Source: JBPYCR01 sp051846915 (GTDB lineage: Bacteria; Bacillota; Bacilli; Bacillales; Amphibacillaceae). Taken from it: DNA of 64,000 nt. Shown piece after piece: positions 17,603 through 26,774 of this stretch. A model generated the notes under the pieces. That model was not told where the DNA came from and made no database searches. It saw only the letters and a program-made list of their open reading frames with translations. How positions within the stretch are numbered: the stretch's first letter is position 1; the number at the start of each line of letters is the position of its first letter. Location: assembly GCF_051846915.1 (NCBI RefSeq), contig NZ_JBPYCR010000006.1:62001-126000 (forward strand). The letters are read 5' to 3'. Both the position numbers and the translations under genes were made by a program.

Positions 17603-19375
17603 TCAGTCATTTTTTTCAATCCGCTGAATAGATAGCTCTTCCAGTTGACTGTCATCTACTTCGCTCGGTGCATCCGTTAATAGATCGGAGGCGGAAGCCG
17701 TTTTTGGAAATAATATCGTATCCCTTAAATTTTCTTTACCGGCTAACAACATCACGATCCGATCCAGACCAAATGCAACTCCCCCATGAGGAGGTGCACC
17801 ATATTCCAACGCTTCAAGCAAGAAACCAAACTGCTCTTTTGCTGCCTGTTCTGAAAAGCCTAGTACGTGGAACATTTCGTTCTGTAATTCTTTTTGATGA
17901 ATTCTTATTGATCCACCGCCAAGCTCAAATCCATTCAATACAAGATCATAAGCGTTTGCACGTACACTTCCTGGTTCAGAACGTAATTTATCGATATCTT
18001 CTTCAACCGGAGATGTAAATGGATGGTGAGCCGCAGTGTAGCGCTGCTCTTCTTCATCATATTCAAGCAGTGGCCAATCGACGACCCAAAGGAAGTTAAA
18101 CTTTGATTTATCAATCAACTGCAGGTCTTTACCGAGCTTTAATCGAAGAGCTCCGAGACTATCATGAACAATATCCGTCTGATCAGCTACAAATAATAGT
18201 AAGTCGCCACTCTCTCCATTCGCCCGTTCTTTTATTAATTGCTTTTCTTCATCCGATAAAAATTTAGCTATTGGTCCACTCAGTTCATTATCCTTTATTT
18301 TCAACCAAGCAAGTCCTTTAGCACCGTATATTGCTGCATATTCCGTCAGCTGATCAATATCTTTTCGGGAATAATTATCCGCCTGGCCTTTTACATTAAT
18401 AAGGGCCACTTTCCCGGATTTTTTCACTGCACCACTAAAGACGTTGAAAGAAGAATGCTCTACAATGTCCGATACATGAATTAACTCCATATCAAATCTT
18501 GTATCCGGTTTGTCCGAACCGTAACGTCTCATTGCTTCTGTATAACTCATTCGTTCAAAAGGAGCAGAAATATTTACTTGCTTCACTTCCTGCATCACCT
18601 TTTGCATCATCTTTTCAACCATCTCCATAATTTCTTCACTGGATAGAAAAGCTGTTTCAATATCAATTTGTGTAAATTCAGGCTGTCGATCGGCACGTAA
18701 ATCCTCATCACGGAAACAACGGGCAATCTGATAATACTTTTCGAACCCGCCCATCATAATTAACTGCTTGAATAGTTGCGGTGACTGCGGTAAAGCATAA
18801 AACTCTCCGTCATGTACACGACTTGGCACTAAATAGTCCCGTGCTCCCTCCGGCGTACTCTTTGTCAAAATAGGCGTTTCCATTTCAAGAAATTCTTCAT
18901 TATTTAAAAATTGACGGACTACTTGTGTTATTTGATGACGAAGTTTGAATGTATCTTGCATTTCTTTTCGTCTTAAATCAATATAACGATACTTTAAGCG
19001 AAGCTCTTCTGATACACCTCCAGCTTCATGCAATAAAAATGGTGGATTTTTGGATTTGTTCAATACTGTTACATTTTGAACAACTACTTCTATTTTTCCC
19101 GTAGCCAAATTAGGATTAATCGTCGATTCTTCTCTTTTTACTACTGTCCCCTTAACTTCAAGGACGTACTCACTTCGGACTGATTCAGCTATTTCCAAAG
19201 CTTCTTCGGATTCATCCGGGTTAAATACGATTTGAACAATTCCTGAATGATCGCGCAAATCAATAAAGATAAGACCACCCAAGTCTCGTCTACGATCCAC
19301 CCAGCCTTTCAACAGCACTTCTTCATTCATATTTTCTTCGTGTAATGTCCCTGCCAATATTCTTTTATTCAACAT
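17603..19375 (-). CDS. aspS: Aspartate--tRNA ligase
   Basis: 590 residues. N-terminal OB-fold anticodon domain (about 1-105: VLLKGWVDRRRDLGGLIF), class II catalytic core with motif 2 FRDEDLRADRQPEFTQID (about 215-232) and motif 3 GVAFGLDRIVMLL (about 527-539), and a bacterial GAD insertion between them. The ATG at 19375 has a GGGAGG site and overlaps the end of hisS by 11 bases, implying translational coupling. It shares the T-box leader ahead of hisS. Confidence 0.97.
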   Translation of the reverse strand: MLNKRILAGTLHEENMNEEVLLKGWVDRRRDLGGLIFIDLRDHSGIVQIVFNPDESEEALEIAESVRSEYVLEVKGTVVKREESTINPNLATGKIEVVVQNVTVLNKSKNPPFLLHEAGGVSEELRLKYRYIDLRRKEMQDTFKLRHQITQVVRQFLNNEEFLEMETPILTKSTPEGARDYLVPSRVHDGEFYALPQSPQLFKQLIMMGGFEKYYQIARCFRDEDLRADRQPEFTQIDIETAFLSSEEIMEMVEKMMQKVMQEVKQVNISAPFERMSYTEAMRRYGSDKPDTRFDMELIHVSDIVEHSSFNVFSGAVKKSGKVALINVKGQADNYSRKDIDQLTEYAAIYGAKGLAWLKIKDNELSGPIAKFLSDEEKQLIKERANGESGDLLLFVADQTDIVHDSLGALRLKLGKDLQLIDKSKFNFLWVVDWPLLEYDEEEQRYTAAHHPFTSPVEEDIDKLRSEPGSVRANAYDLVLNGFELGGGSIRIHQKELQNEMFHVLGFSEQAAKEQFGFLLEALEYGAPPHGGVAFGLDRIVMLLAGKENLRDTILFPKTASASDLLTDAPSEVDDSQLEELSIQRIEKND

Positions 19376-20654
19376 CGTGTCCTCCCAGCAATGCATTTGT
19401 CATCATTTCCATCAATTTGTTCATAGGTACTTCCGTTTGTTCACCTGTTTCCATCGAACGGACAAGTACCATGTTTTGTTCCAATTCAGTTTCTCCCAGT
19501 ATAAGTACGTATTTTACTTTCAATCGATCAGCACTCTTGAATTGTGCTTTCATTTTCCGGCCTTGATAATCTTTATCCGCTTGTATTCCGTTCTGCCTTA
19601 ATTCATTTAAAAGGCGAACAGCTTCTTTTTCCGGTTCTTTTCCGATCGCAACCACATAGCAATCCAGCTTTTGTTCAACGGGAACATTAACTTTTTCAGC
19701 ATCAAGTGCCATTAATAAGCGTTCCAATCCCATGCCAAATCCAATACCAGGAGTATCGGGTCCGCCCAAATCGGCTGCAAGTTGATTATATCTCCCTCCA
19801 CCCAACAATGTTGTAATCGCTCCAAAACCTTCCGATTCACTCATTATTTCAAACGCCGTATGATTATAATAATCCAATCCTCGAACTAAATTTTCATCAA
19901 CTACATAAGGGATATCCATTATATCCAAGTATTCTTTCACCTTATTAAAATATTCTAATGACTCATCGTTCAAGTGGTCAAGAATAGAAGGTGCGGTTTT
20001 CATTGCCGGATGTTCCATATCCTTTTTACAGTCTAATATTCGCATTGGATTTTTCGTTAGCCTATCTTTACAGTCGGAGCAAAGCTCGTCCTCGAATGGC
20101 GAGAAATGATCTACTAAAGCTGCACGATGACTTTTACGGCTTTCCTTATCACCCAAACTGTTAATAACTAATTTAATGGATTGTAATCCAAGTTCTTTGT
20201 AGCATGCCATTGCAAGTGCGATCACTTCTGCATCAACTGCTGGGTCCGCACTCCCAAGTACTTCCACTCCAAACTGATTTAATTGTCGCATTCTTCCTTG
20301 CTGTGGTCGCTCATAGCGAAACATCTCAGCAAAATAATAAAGCTTTACCGGTTGGTTTATTGCACCATATAATTTATTTTCAACAAATGCCCTTACTACT
20401 GCTGCGGTGCCTTCCGGGCGCAATGTGATGCTTCGCCCTCCACGATCTGTAAATGTATACATTTCTTTTTGGACTATATCTGTTGTATCTCCTACTCCCC
20501 TTTGAAATACTTCAGTATGTTCAAATAGCGGCGTGCGAATCTCCTCAAAATGAAATCGATCGCAAATATTTTGTATGACTTTTTCAACATACTGCCATTT
20601 ACGGATATCCGGTGATAAAATATCAACCGTTCCACGTGGTGCTTTCATTTTCAT
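19365..20654 (-). CDS. hisS: Histidine--tRNA ligase
   Basis: 429 residues. Class II motif 1 region near residue 50, motif 2 FRYERPQQGRMRQLNQFG (about 112-129), histidine signature GLDYYNHTAFEI (about 260) and motif 3 GIGFGMGLERLL (about 304), then the C-terminal anticodon-binding domain (about 330-425). First gene of the hisS-aspS operon, with a T-box leader and a consensus promoter upstream. Confidence 0.97.
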   Translation of the reverse strand: MKMKAPRGTVDILSPDIRKWQYVEKVIQNICDRFHFEEIRTPLFEHTEVFQRGVGDTTDIVQKEMYTFTDRGGRSITLRPEGTAAVVRAFVENKLYGAINQPVKLYYFAEMFRYERPQQGRMRQLNQFGVEVLGSADPAVDAEVIALAMACYKELGLQSIKLVINSLGDKESRKSHRAALVDHFSPFEDELCSDCKDRLTKNPMRILDCKKDMEHPAMKTAPSILDHLNDESLEYFNKVKEYLDIMDIPYVVDENLVRGLDYYNHTAFEIMSESEGFGAITTLLGGGRYNQLAADLGGPDTPGIGFGMGLERLLMALDAEKVNVPVEQKLDCYVVAIGKEPEKEAVRLLNELRQNGIQADKDYQGRKMKAQFKSADRLKVKYVLILGETELEQNMVLVRSMETGEQTEVPMNKLMEMMTNALLGGHDVE

Positions 20655-20699
20655 TATAGACCCTCCTGAACATCATTTATTTTCATGTAAATAGTAAAA

Positions 20700-20971
20700 A
20701 AGAACATAAAAAAACTCTCTATCCTATTATTCAAAATAAGGGACGAGAGTACCCGCGTTGCCACCCTGATTGATGCATGACGCATCCGCTCTTGGCAAGT
20801 AACGCTTGCTACACGGCCATGCCTAATCGATCATTCAGCACAGCTCCTAAAGAATTGTCATTCATTAAGCCATTATGTTGAAAATGTTTTCAGCCAGGAC
20901 ATTTCCTCTCTTTCCATATGGATCTTAACTACTGATTCCCTTACCGGATTTAATCGTATTTATTGAAGTTG
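20700..20971 (-). promoter_or_regulatory. T-box riboswitch of the hisS-aspS operon
   Basis: The T-box core GGGTGGCAACGCGGG lies at 20752-20766 on the minus strand. It is followed by a hairpin (ACTCTC...GAGAGT, about 20709-20750) and a seven-T run as terminator. Upstream are stem I elements (GGCTGAAAACATTTTC). The best specifier by eye is GAC (complement of 20857-20859) in GAATGACAATTC, an aspartate codon, as reported for hisS-aspS leaders in Bacillales. Assignment of the specifier is tentative. Confidence 0.92.
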
Positions 20972-20977
20972 ATTCTA

Positions 20978-21006
20978 ATATTAAGGTTTACTCCTAGCAT
21001 TGTCAA
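20978..21006 (-). promoter_or_regulatory. SigA-type promoter of the hisS-aspS leader
   Basis: TTGACA, 17 bases, TAATAT on the minus strand. The -35 box overlaps the stop codon of the small gene at 21003-21176. Confidence 0.82.
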
Positions 21007-21176
21007 GTACGGTTTATTTTTCTTTTCAACATGTTTACTTCCCCAAGTGTAATACCAAATTCTTCTGCTATTTCAATTTGGTTCGATTTACTTTCCAATT
21101 CCATAAATTTATGAAAATTCACTTCAAATATATCTTTATCATTTAAAGCTTGCCAATGATTTCGATTCATACGCAT
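21003..21176 (-). CDS. Small helix-turn-helix-like protein, 57 residues (position of yrzK)
   Basis: ATG at 21176 with a strong GGGAGGAG site, 57 codons, begins MRMNRNHWQALNDKDIFEV and ends KRKINRT. The middle (NQIEIAEEFGITLGEVNML) reads like a helix-turn-helix of the sigma-70 region 4 or Sinorhizobium-type small regulator class, and the end is basic. It lies between hisS and the SH3b amidase, where B. subtilis has the small gene yrzK. No function is known to me. The ribosome site and coherent sequence argue that it is real. Confidence 0.7.
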   Translation of the reverse strand: MRMNRNHWQALNDKDIFEVNFHKFMELESKSNQIEIAEEFGITLGEVNMLKRKINRT

Positions 21177-21269
21177 TGTTTACTCCTCCCTTTAATATTA
21201 GTTTTGCCTATATCAAGGTTTTTTATTATACTGTATGGAACAGTGTATTGGATGGGAGGCTGTGTCTGC

Positions 21270-22340
21270 ATGAAAACGAAAGCGTTATTCAAGTTTTTAT
21301 TTATTATTATGATTATTGTATCCGTGCATCCACTCTCTGTACAAGCAAATGCAGCTAAGCAGACAGCGGTTATTGAAACAGATCATTTGAATGTACGAAG
21401 TGGTCCCGGAACACACTTTGAGCAAATTATTCAAGTACATGAAGGAGAAATTTATTCCGTCATGCAAATAGAAGATAACTGGATCAAAATTAAATTAGAG
21501 GAAGGGACCGGGTGGGTTGCTAAAGAATACATAACAATAAAGAAAACAGAATCAAGTCAATCATTTGAGGAAATAAAACTTACGAAAGGTTCAACATTTG
21601 AAATCAAGTATGCTAACACCCATATTCGTAAAGAGCCGTCCCTTAAAAGTAAAATCATTCACTTCGCAGATAAGGGAGATAATTTTGATATAGTTGATAT
21701 CCACAATGATTGGGTGAAAGTGAAAAACGATGATTACACTGGCTACATAATGAAAAAGGTAATTGTCAGCAGTATTCCGGCATATGAAAAAAAACTTCAA
21801 AATAAAATAATCGTCATCGATGCGGGCCACGGTGGTTATGATGTTGGTGCTATTGGAAATGAAGGTACATATGAAAAGGATCTTACCCTACAAACTGCTA
21901 AGCTACTGAAAGAAAAACTAACAATGTTTGGTGCGAAGGTCTATCTCACAAGAAATAATGACTACTATTTAAGCCTTTCCAGCCGAGCTAGTTTAGCTAA
22001 TTCTCTCCCTACAGACCTGTTTATGAGCATCCATTACAACAGCTTTCCTGACGCTGCGGACATTAGCGGAATTAGCACCTATTATTATGACGAACAACAT
22101 ATGAAGATCGCCAATCATGTTCAAAATAAACTGATAGAAAAAACAAATGACACAGATCGCGGTGTAACTTTTGAAGACTTTCAAGTATTGAGACAAAACG
22201 GTAAACCAGCTCTTTTATTGGAACTTGGGTTTATATCAAATGCGAAAACGGAACAGAAAATATTAACGAATCAATATCAGGAAAAGTTAACAGATGGAAT
22301 GATCCAAGGTATAAACATTGGTTTTACGGAACAGAAATGA
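21270..22340 (+). CDS. yrvJ: Secreted N-acetylmuramoyl-L-alanine amidase with two SH3b domains (YrvJ-like)
   Basis: 356 residues from the ATG at 21270 (GGGAGGC site). Signal peptide about 1-30 ending near VQANAA. Two bacterial SH3 domains, about 33-90 (LNVRSGPGTHFEQI) and 108-165 (THIRKEPSLKSKIIH). An Amidase_3 zinc domain covers about 180-350, with ligands in IDAGHGGYDVGAIG, a Glu in EKDLTLQTA, MSIHYNS, and a catalytic Glu in LLELGFISN. It cleaves the amide between MurNAc and the stem peptide in the wall. The longer reading frame adds 40 residues with no ribosome site. Confidence 0.93.
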   Translation: MKTKALFKFLFIIMIIVSVHPLSVQANAAKQTAVIETDHLNVRSGPGTHFEQIIQVHEGEIYSVMQIEDNWIKIKLEEGTGWVAKEYITIKKTESSQSFEEIKLTKGSTFEIKYANTHIRKEPSLKSKIIHFADKGDNFDIVDIHNDWVKVKNDDYTGYIMKKVIVSSIPAYEKKLQNKIIVIDAGHGGYDVGAIGNEGTYEKDLTLQTAKLLKEKLTMFGAKVYLTRNNDYYLSLSSRASLANSLPTDLFMSIHYNSFPDAADISGISTYYYDEQHMKIANHVQNKLIEKTNDTDRGVTFEDFQVLRQNGKPALLLELGFISNAKTEQKILTNQYQEKLTDGMIQGINIGFTEQK

Positions 22341-22399
22341 GCTAGGATATAACTACCAAGCTAAAGAGGATAAGTAATCCAAGCGAACGATTTGCTATA

Positions 22400-22780
22400 G
22401 TTATTTGTTGTAAAATGCGACGTAGCTGCAATGTTCTTTCCCGCTGCGGACAGTCGCTTTCCACGGGCAACACTTCAGCTTCCTCGAAAGCAAACACCGC
22501 TTCCTGCAGGATCTTCAGTTGGGACTGTGCGTATATGCCCGCCCCACCGAAAATATTTGTCGTAACGCCTTCATGACCAACCTCATGTAGCCCGAGGCTT
22601 ACCGCGAGTCCTCGGCAAAGAAGACACCTTGAATGCGAATGCATGAACGGATGTCGCGCTTGTGTCCTGCGGGTGAAAGCGAAATGTATTTTCGGAACGG
22701 TTTTTCTGCTCAACTAGAAATTTCTAGCTATTGCGCAGTTTATGGATATTTAGTAGCGACAAGGAATACAAGAACACGCA
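22400..22780. repeat. Dispersed mosaic repeat R1
   Basis: This region is not coding. It shares blocks with other intergenic regions here. GCGACGTAGC (22417-22426) also occurs at 34593. The block near 22622-22675 is the reverse complement of 34651-34713 (CAAGCGCGACATCCGTTCAT). GGGACTG-GCGTA-ATGC-CGCCCCACC near 22520 recurs near 42257. GC-rich against an AT-rich genome. An open frame across it (22342-22713) is an artefact of the repeat. Confidence 0.75.
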
Positions 22781-22839
22781 AAAAAATCCGAACTGTTGCA
22801 AATTCTAATTAAAGAATTAAATCAATCGTTCGGATTTTT
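22781..22839 (-). terminator. Terminator of the rel-dtd operon
   Basis: AAATCCGAAC pairs with GTTCGGATTT around an AT-rich partially paired stem, followed on the minus strand by a run of T. Nearly the same hairpin ends the yajC operon at 35043-35103. Confidence 0.8.
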
Positions 22840-22876
22840 CTTTAGCACAATATAATTTTGTTTTAGCTGTGTTCTT

Positions 22877-23320
22877 TTATTCGTTACTATCTAAAACAAA
22901 TGTTACTGGTCCGCTATTTGTTAGCGTCACTTTCATCATTTCTCCAAATTCGCCTGTTTCAACGGGGACACCAGACTCCTTGAAAATTGCATTAAATTTT
23001 TCATACAAATTCTGGGCCTTCTCCGGTTTCGCAGCGTTCATAAAATTCGGACGCCTTCCTTTACGCGTATCTCCATAAAGGGTGAATTGTGAAATAGATA
23101 GAATACTACCATTGACATCTAAAAGCGAACGATTCATTTTATTTTGATCATCTTCAAATATACGAAGATGCATAATTTTATTCGCTATATATTTCACATC
23201 GCTCATTGTATCCTCATGTGTTATACCTACAAATACAACTAACCCTTGATCAATTTGGCCTACCGTTTTACCTTTTACAGTGACATTTCCTTTTTCTGAA
23301 CGCTGTATAACAACTTTCAT
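22877..23320 (-). CDS. dtd: D-aminoacyl-tRNA deacylase
   Basis: 147 residues, full length. DTD removes D-amino acids (and glycine mischarged on tRNA-Ala) from tRNA. The family signatures are present: ISQFTLYGDTRKGRRPNF (about 77-94, the SQFTL motif) and NSGPVTFVLDS (about 134-144, the GPVT cross-subunit motif). It starts 11 bases after rel, as in many Firmicutes. Confidence 0.96.
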   Translation of the reverse strand: MKVVIQRSEKGNVTVKGKTVGQIDQGLVVFVGITHEDTMSDVKYIANKIMHLRIFEDDQNKMNRSLLDVNGSILSISQFTLYGDTRKGRRPNFMNAAKPEKAQNLYEKFNAIFKESGVPVETGEFGEMMKVTLTNSGPVTFVLDSNE

Positions 23321-23331
23321 TATAATCCCCT

Positions 23332-25536
23332 TTATTGCGTTGTTCTAGTTACTGTATAAACATCCTTGATTCGTTTAACTCGATCGACAATTTGCTGTAA
23401 ATGACCAATATTATTTATAAGAATCGTCAAATGAATTGTCGCCATTTTATTACGGTCAGATCTTCCTGTAACTTGAACGATCGATGTTTTTGTTTCATTG
23501 ATCGCTTGTAATATTTCATTTAATAATCCGTGACGATCAAAGCCGGAAATTTCAAGATCGAGTTGATACTCTTTTGTATCAGTAATTTCATTTTTCCATT
23601 TCACATGTAAAAACCGTTCTTTCGCTTCTTCTGTTTGTACATTCGGACAATCAGCCCGGTGAACGGAAACACCTCGACCTTTTGTTATATAACCTACAAT
23701 AGGGTCTCCAGGAACCGGGTTACAGCAACGAGATAAACGAACTAATAAATTATCGACTCCTTCTACTTCTACACCTGAATCTCTTCTGCCAGTTCGACTT
23801 TTTGGCTTTTCATCTTTCTTCACTTCTTCAATGGTCGTTTGTAAATCTTGTTCTTTTTTTCTAGTATGTCTCAGCTTTTCCGTTAATCTTGTTGCTATTA
23901 GCGCGGCTGTAATTCCTTGATATCCGACAGCTGCATACATATCTTCCTCACTTGAAAAATTAAACTTTTCATAGACCCGATCAAGATTTTCCTGTGTGAC
24001 TACATCTTTAATGTCAAATCCTAGCGATTCAATTTCTTTTTCAACTTGTTCTTTTCCTTTAATAATATTCTCTTCTCGCTTTTGCTTCTTAAAAAATTGT
24101 TTGATTTTATTTTTAGCTTGCGATGTTTGCGTAATCTTTAACCAATCCTGTGATGGTCCATAGGAATGCGCCGAGGTCATTACTTCTACAATATCGCCAT
24201 TTTTCAATTTATAGTCAAGCGGTTCCATTTTCCCATTAATTCTAGCGCCTACAGTCTGGTTTCCAATTTCGGTATGAATACGATAAGCAAAATCCAAAGG
24301 AATCGATCCTGATGGCAATTCTATAACATCGCCTTTTGGTGTAAAGACATAAACCATATCAGAAAACAGATCAACTTTTAACGACTCAACAAATTCTTCA
24401 GCATCATGTGTTTCATTTTGCCATTCCAGGATTTCTCTGAACCAAGTCAGCTTTTCCTCAAAAGATCTTTTATCTTTATGAATTTGTTTTCCTTCTTTAT
24501 AGGCCCAATGCGCTGCAATTCCGTACTCAGAAATTTCATGCATTTCACTGGTCCGGATTTGGACTTCCAGTGGATCCCCCTTAGGACCGATCACTGTCGT
24601 ATGCAGTGATTGATACAGATTGGGCTTTGGCATGGCAATATAATCTTTGAACCTGCCAGGCATCGGCTTCCAGCATGTATGAATAATTCCAAGTGCCGCA
24701 TAACAATCTTTTATACTATTCACGATAATCCGTACAGCCAATAAATCATAAATTTCATTAAATTGAACTTTTTGTTTTACCATTTTTCGATATATACTGT
24801 ATAAATGTTTCGGTCTACCTGATATATCTGCATCAATATGAACCTTTTTTAATTCATTGCTGACGCCTTCCATAACATCTTCAATGTAATATTCGCGTTC
24901 ATTTCTTTTTTGCTTCATAAGTTGGACAATCCGATAGTATTGTTGTGGGTTTAAATACCGTAACGCAGTATCTTCCAACTCCCATTTTATCGTCGACATA
25001 CCTAGCCGATGTGCTAACGGAGCAAATATTTCCAGCGTTTCATTAGAGATTCTTCGTTGTTTTTCCGGTGGTAAATGCTTTAACGTACGCATGTTATGCA
25101 GCCGATCTGCCAGCTTTATCAAAATGACACGAATATCTTTAGCCATCGCAACAAACATTTTGCGGTGATTTTCAGCTTGAATAGCTTCTTTTGATTTATA
25201 CTTTATTTTGCCGAGTTTCGTTACTCCATCAACGAGCATTGCCACCTCATGATTGAATGCTGATTCGATCGCTTCGAGACTTACATCTGTATCTTCTGCG
25301 ACATCATGTAAAAACCCCCCGGCTATTGTTTCTTGATCCATTTCTAGCTCAACAAGAATTCCGGCAACCTGGATCGGGTGGACGATATAAGGTTCACCGG
25401 ATTTTCGAAATTGGTCTTTATGTGCATCTTTTGCAAATTCATAAGCACGGCGAATAAAATCAGTATCTTCTGTTGTTAAATAAGTGCTCGCTCGCGCGAT
25501 AACATCATTTCCCGTTAAAATTTCATCTTTAGCCAC
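23332..25536 (-). CDS. rel: Bifunctional (p)ppGpp synthetase/hydrolase Rel
   Basis: 734 residues. The HD hydrolase domain (about 25-180) has intact HDVAEDT. The synthetase domain follows (about 210-370, with LLAVRIIVNSIKDCY and GRFKDYIAMPKPNLYQSLHT). Then come TGS (about 390-450), a zinc-finger-like segment with RLSRCCNPVPGDPI, and the C-terminal ACT domain (about 660-730). Both catalytic halves look intact. It makes and degrades the stringent-response alarmone. Upstream is a 722-base interval filled with repeats, so the usual close linkage to apt has been stretched. Confidence 0.96.
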   Translation of the reverse strand: MAKDEILTGNDVIARASTYLTTEDTDFIRRAYEFAKDAHKDQFRKSGEPYIVHPIQVAGILVELEMDQETIAGGFLHDVAEDTDVSLEAIESAFNHEVAMLVDGVTKLGKIKYKSKEAIQAENHRKMFVAMAKDIRVILIKLADRLHNMRTLKHLPPEKQRRISNETLEIFAPLAHRLGMSTIKWELEDTALRYLNPQQYYRIVQLMKQKRNEREYYIEDVMEGVSNELKKVHIDADISGRPKHLYSIYRKMVKQKVQFNEIYDLLAVRIIVNSIKDCYAALGIIHTCWKPMPGRFKDYIAMPKPNLYQSLHTTVIGPKGDPLEVQIRTSEMHEISEYGIAAHWAYKEGKQIHKDKRSFEEKLTWFREILEWQNETHDAEEFVESLKVDLFSDMVYVFTPKGDVIELPSGSIPLDFAYRIHTEIGNQTVGARINGKMEPLDYKLKNGDIVEVMTSAHSYGPSQDWLKITQTSQAKNKIKQFFKKQKREENIIKGKEQVEKEIESLGFDIKDVVTQENLDRVYEKFNFSSEEDMYAAVGYQGITAALIATRLTEKLRHTRKKEQDLQTTIEEVKKDEKPKSRTGRRDSGVEVEGVDNLLVRLSRCCNPVPGDPIVGYITKGRGVSVHRADCPNVQTEEAKERFLHVKWKNEITDTKEYQLDLEISGFDRHGLLNEILQAINETKTSIVQVTGRSDRNKMATIHLTILINNIGHLQQIVDRVKRIKDVYTVTRTTQ

Positions 25537-25659
25537 ATAATCACCTTTATTCGCTATTTATACATGTTCTACCCGAACGCTTTCTATAAAAACCTTATTG
25601 ATAGAGCTCTTATAATTTAGTATTGAAAATTTTTGCTTAAAAGTAAAGTAATTAACTAT

Positions 25660-25834
25660 AAGAAAAGCGCAAGCGCCCTGCCTAGAAACGTAGCGACTGG
25701 ACTGAAGCATCTAAGATAAAGGAATCACGATGAGCACCACGAATCGATGATGACTTATCGCAAGGCGCTACAGGAAGTCGCCTAGTTTCTGGGTGCTTAA
25801 GCTAGACAGCTACGCGGAAAATTTTATACATTCT
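25660..25834. repeat. Dispersed repeat R3, copy a
   Basis: Starts AGAAAAGCGCAAGCGCCC and contains TAGAAACGTAGCGACTG, GATAAAGGAATCA, GAATCGATGATGACTT and AAGGCGCTACAGGAAGTCGC. Ends AAGCTAGACAGCTACGCGG and AAAATTTTATAC. The same ordered blocks occur at 41909-42352. No coding potential. Confidence 0.8.
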
Positions 25835-25935
25835 TATCTTTTTAGAAAACTTGGCTTATCGCCAAGCCTTTATGACGAAAGCCTTAGTTGCACTTATGCA
25901 GTATGAAAGTTATATACTTTCATATCTGCTAAACA

Positions 25936-26077
25936 TAGCGCAAGCGCCCTAGTTAAGCCTTAGGCATAGCTTAAGCAAGAAAACGTAGTGGCGGATTTAG
26001 TCACGAAGATTTATTGCTTAAGACCTCAAAGGACTGAGCACTTAAGCTAGATTGCTATGCGTATAATTTTATACTTT
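25936..26077. repeat. Dispersed repeat R3, copy b (diverged)
   Basis: Same ends as copy a (AGCGCAAGCGCCC at the left; AAGCTAG-TTGCTATGCG and AATTTTATAC at the right) with a different middle. The middle includes GTGGCGGATTTAGTCAC (25988-26004), which looks like the right half of the hairpin motif described at 41967. Confidence 0.7.
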
Positions 26078-26214
26078 CCTCAACTATAAAAGTGCACCTT
26101 TATATAAGTTCATAATACATAATTGCTTTTTCTACAAGAAATACATGGTAAATTACATGCTGGATAAATTCTATCATTTCCTGGCGTGACAATAAAGGGG
26201 CAATTATAAGAACA

Positions 26215-26245
26215 GGTCTGACTTTCAAATGTTTGAAGTCAGACC
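26215..26245 (-). terminator. Long inverted repeat downstream of apt
   Basis: A near-perfect 14-15 base stem with one bulge (GGTCTGACTT-T-CAAA with TTTGAAGTCAGACC) and a two-base turn, 14 bases after the apt stop. The T-rich tail on the minus strand is weak, so it may be a terminator or a transcript-stabilising hairpin. Confidence 0.5.
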
Positions 26246-26258
26246 CTGGAATGTCCCT

Positions 26259-26774
26259 TTACTCATAACGCATGAGTGTAAAGACGTCATAATTTTTCAA
26301 CTTATCCATTCCATTTAGATATGAAAGTTCGATTAAAAAGGCACATCCTGCCACGATTCCACCCAATTCTTCCACTAATTTTATTGTTGCTTCTATTGTT
26401 CCTCCTGTAGCAAGCAAATCATCGGTAATTAATACACGTTGACCCGGTTTTACGGCATCCTTGTGTATTGTCAATATATTGTCCCCATATTCAAGACCAT
26501 AATCAACTTTGATTACATCGCGTGGAAGCTTTCCTTCTTTTCTGACTGGAACAAAACCTGTTTCCAGTGCATATGCAACAGGGCATCCAATAATAAATCC
26601 TCTTGCTTCAGGACCAACAATAATATCTGCTTTCCTTTTTTTTGCATAGTCAATGATATCATTGACTGCGCTTTTGTAAGCTTGGCCATTATTCATTAAA
26701 GGAGTAATATCCTTAAATTGGATTCCTTCTTTCGGCCAGTTTTCTACTATTTTAATATGCTCTTTATAATCCAT
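26259..26774 (-). CDS. apt: Adenine phosphoribosyltransferase
   Basis: 171 residues. Converts adenine and PRPP to AMP. The PRPP-binding signature is VLITDDLLATGGTIEATI (about 120-137), and the adenine-side segment GPEARGFIIGCPVAYALE (about 54-71) is intact. The start overlaps the end of recJ by 11 bases, indicating translational coupling. Confidence 0.97.
   Translation of the reverse strand: MDYKEHIKIVENWPKEGIQFKDITPLMNNGQAYKSAVNDIIDYAKKRKADIIVGPEARGFIIGCPVAYALETGFVPVRKEGKLPRDVIKVDYGLEYGDNILTIHKDAVKPGQRVLITDDLLATGGTIEATIKLVEELGGIVAGCAFLIELSYLNGMDKLKNYDVFTLMRYE

Noticed and set aside
22342..22713. Open frame of 123 codons on the minus strand
   Set aside because: It lies within repeat R1 and shares the peptide string HPFMHSHSRCLL with a frame in R2 on the other strand. 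No ribosome site. The shared peptide is a by-product of repeated DNA.
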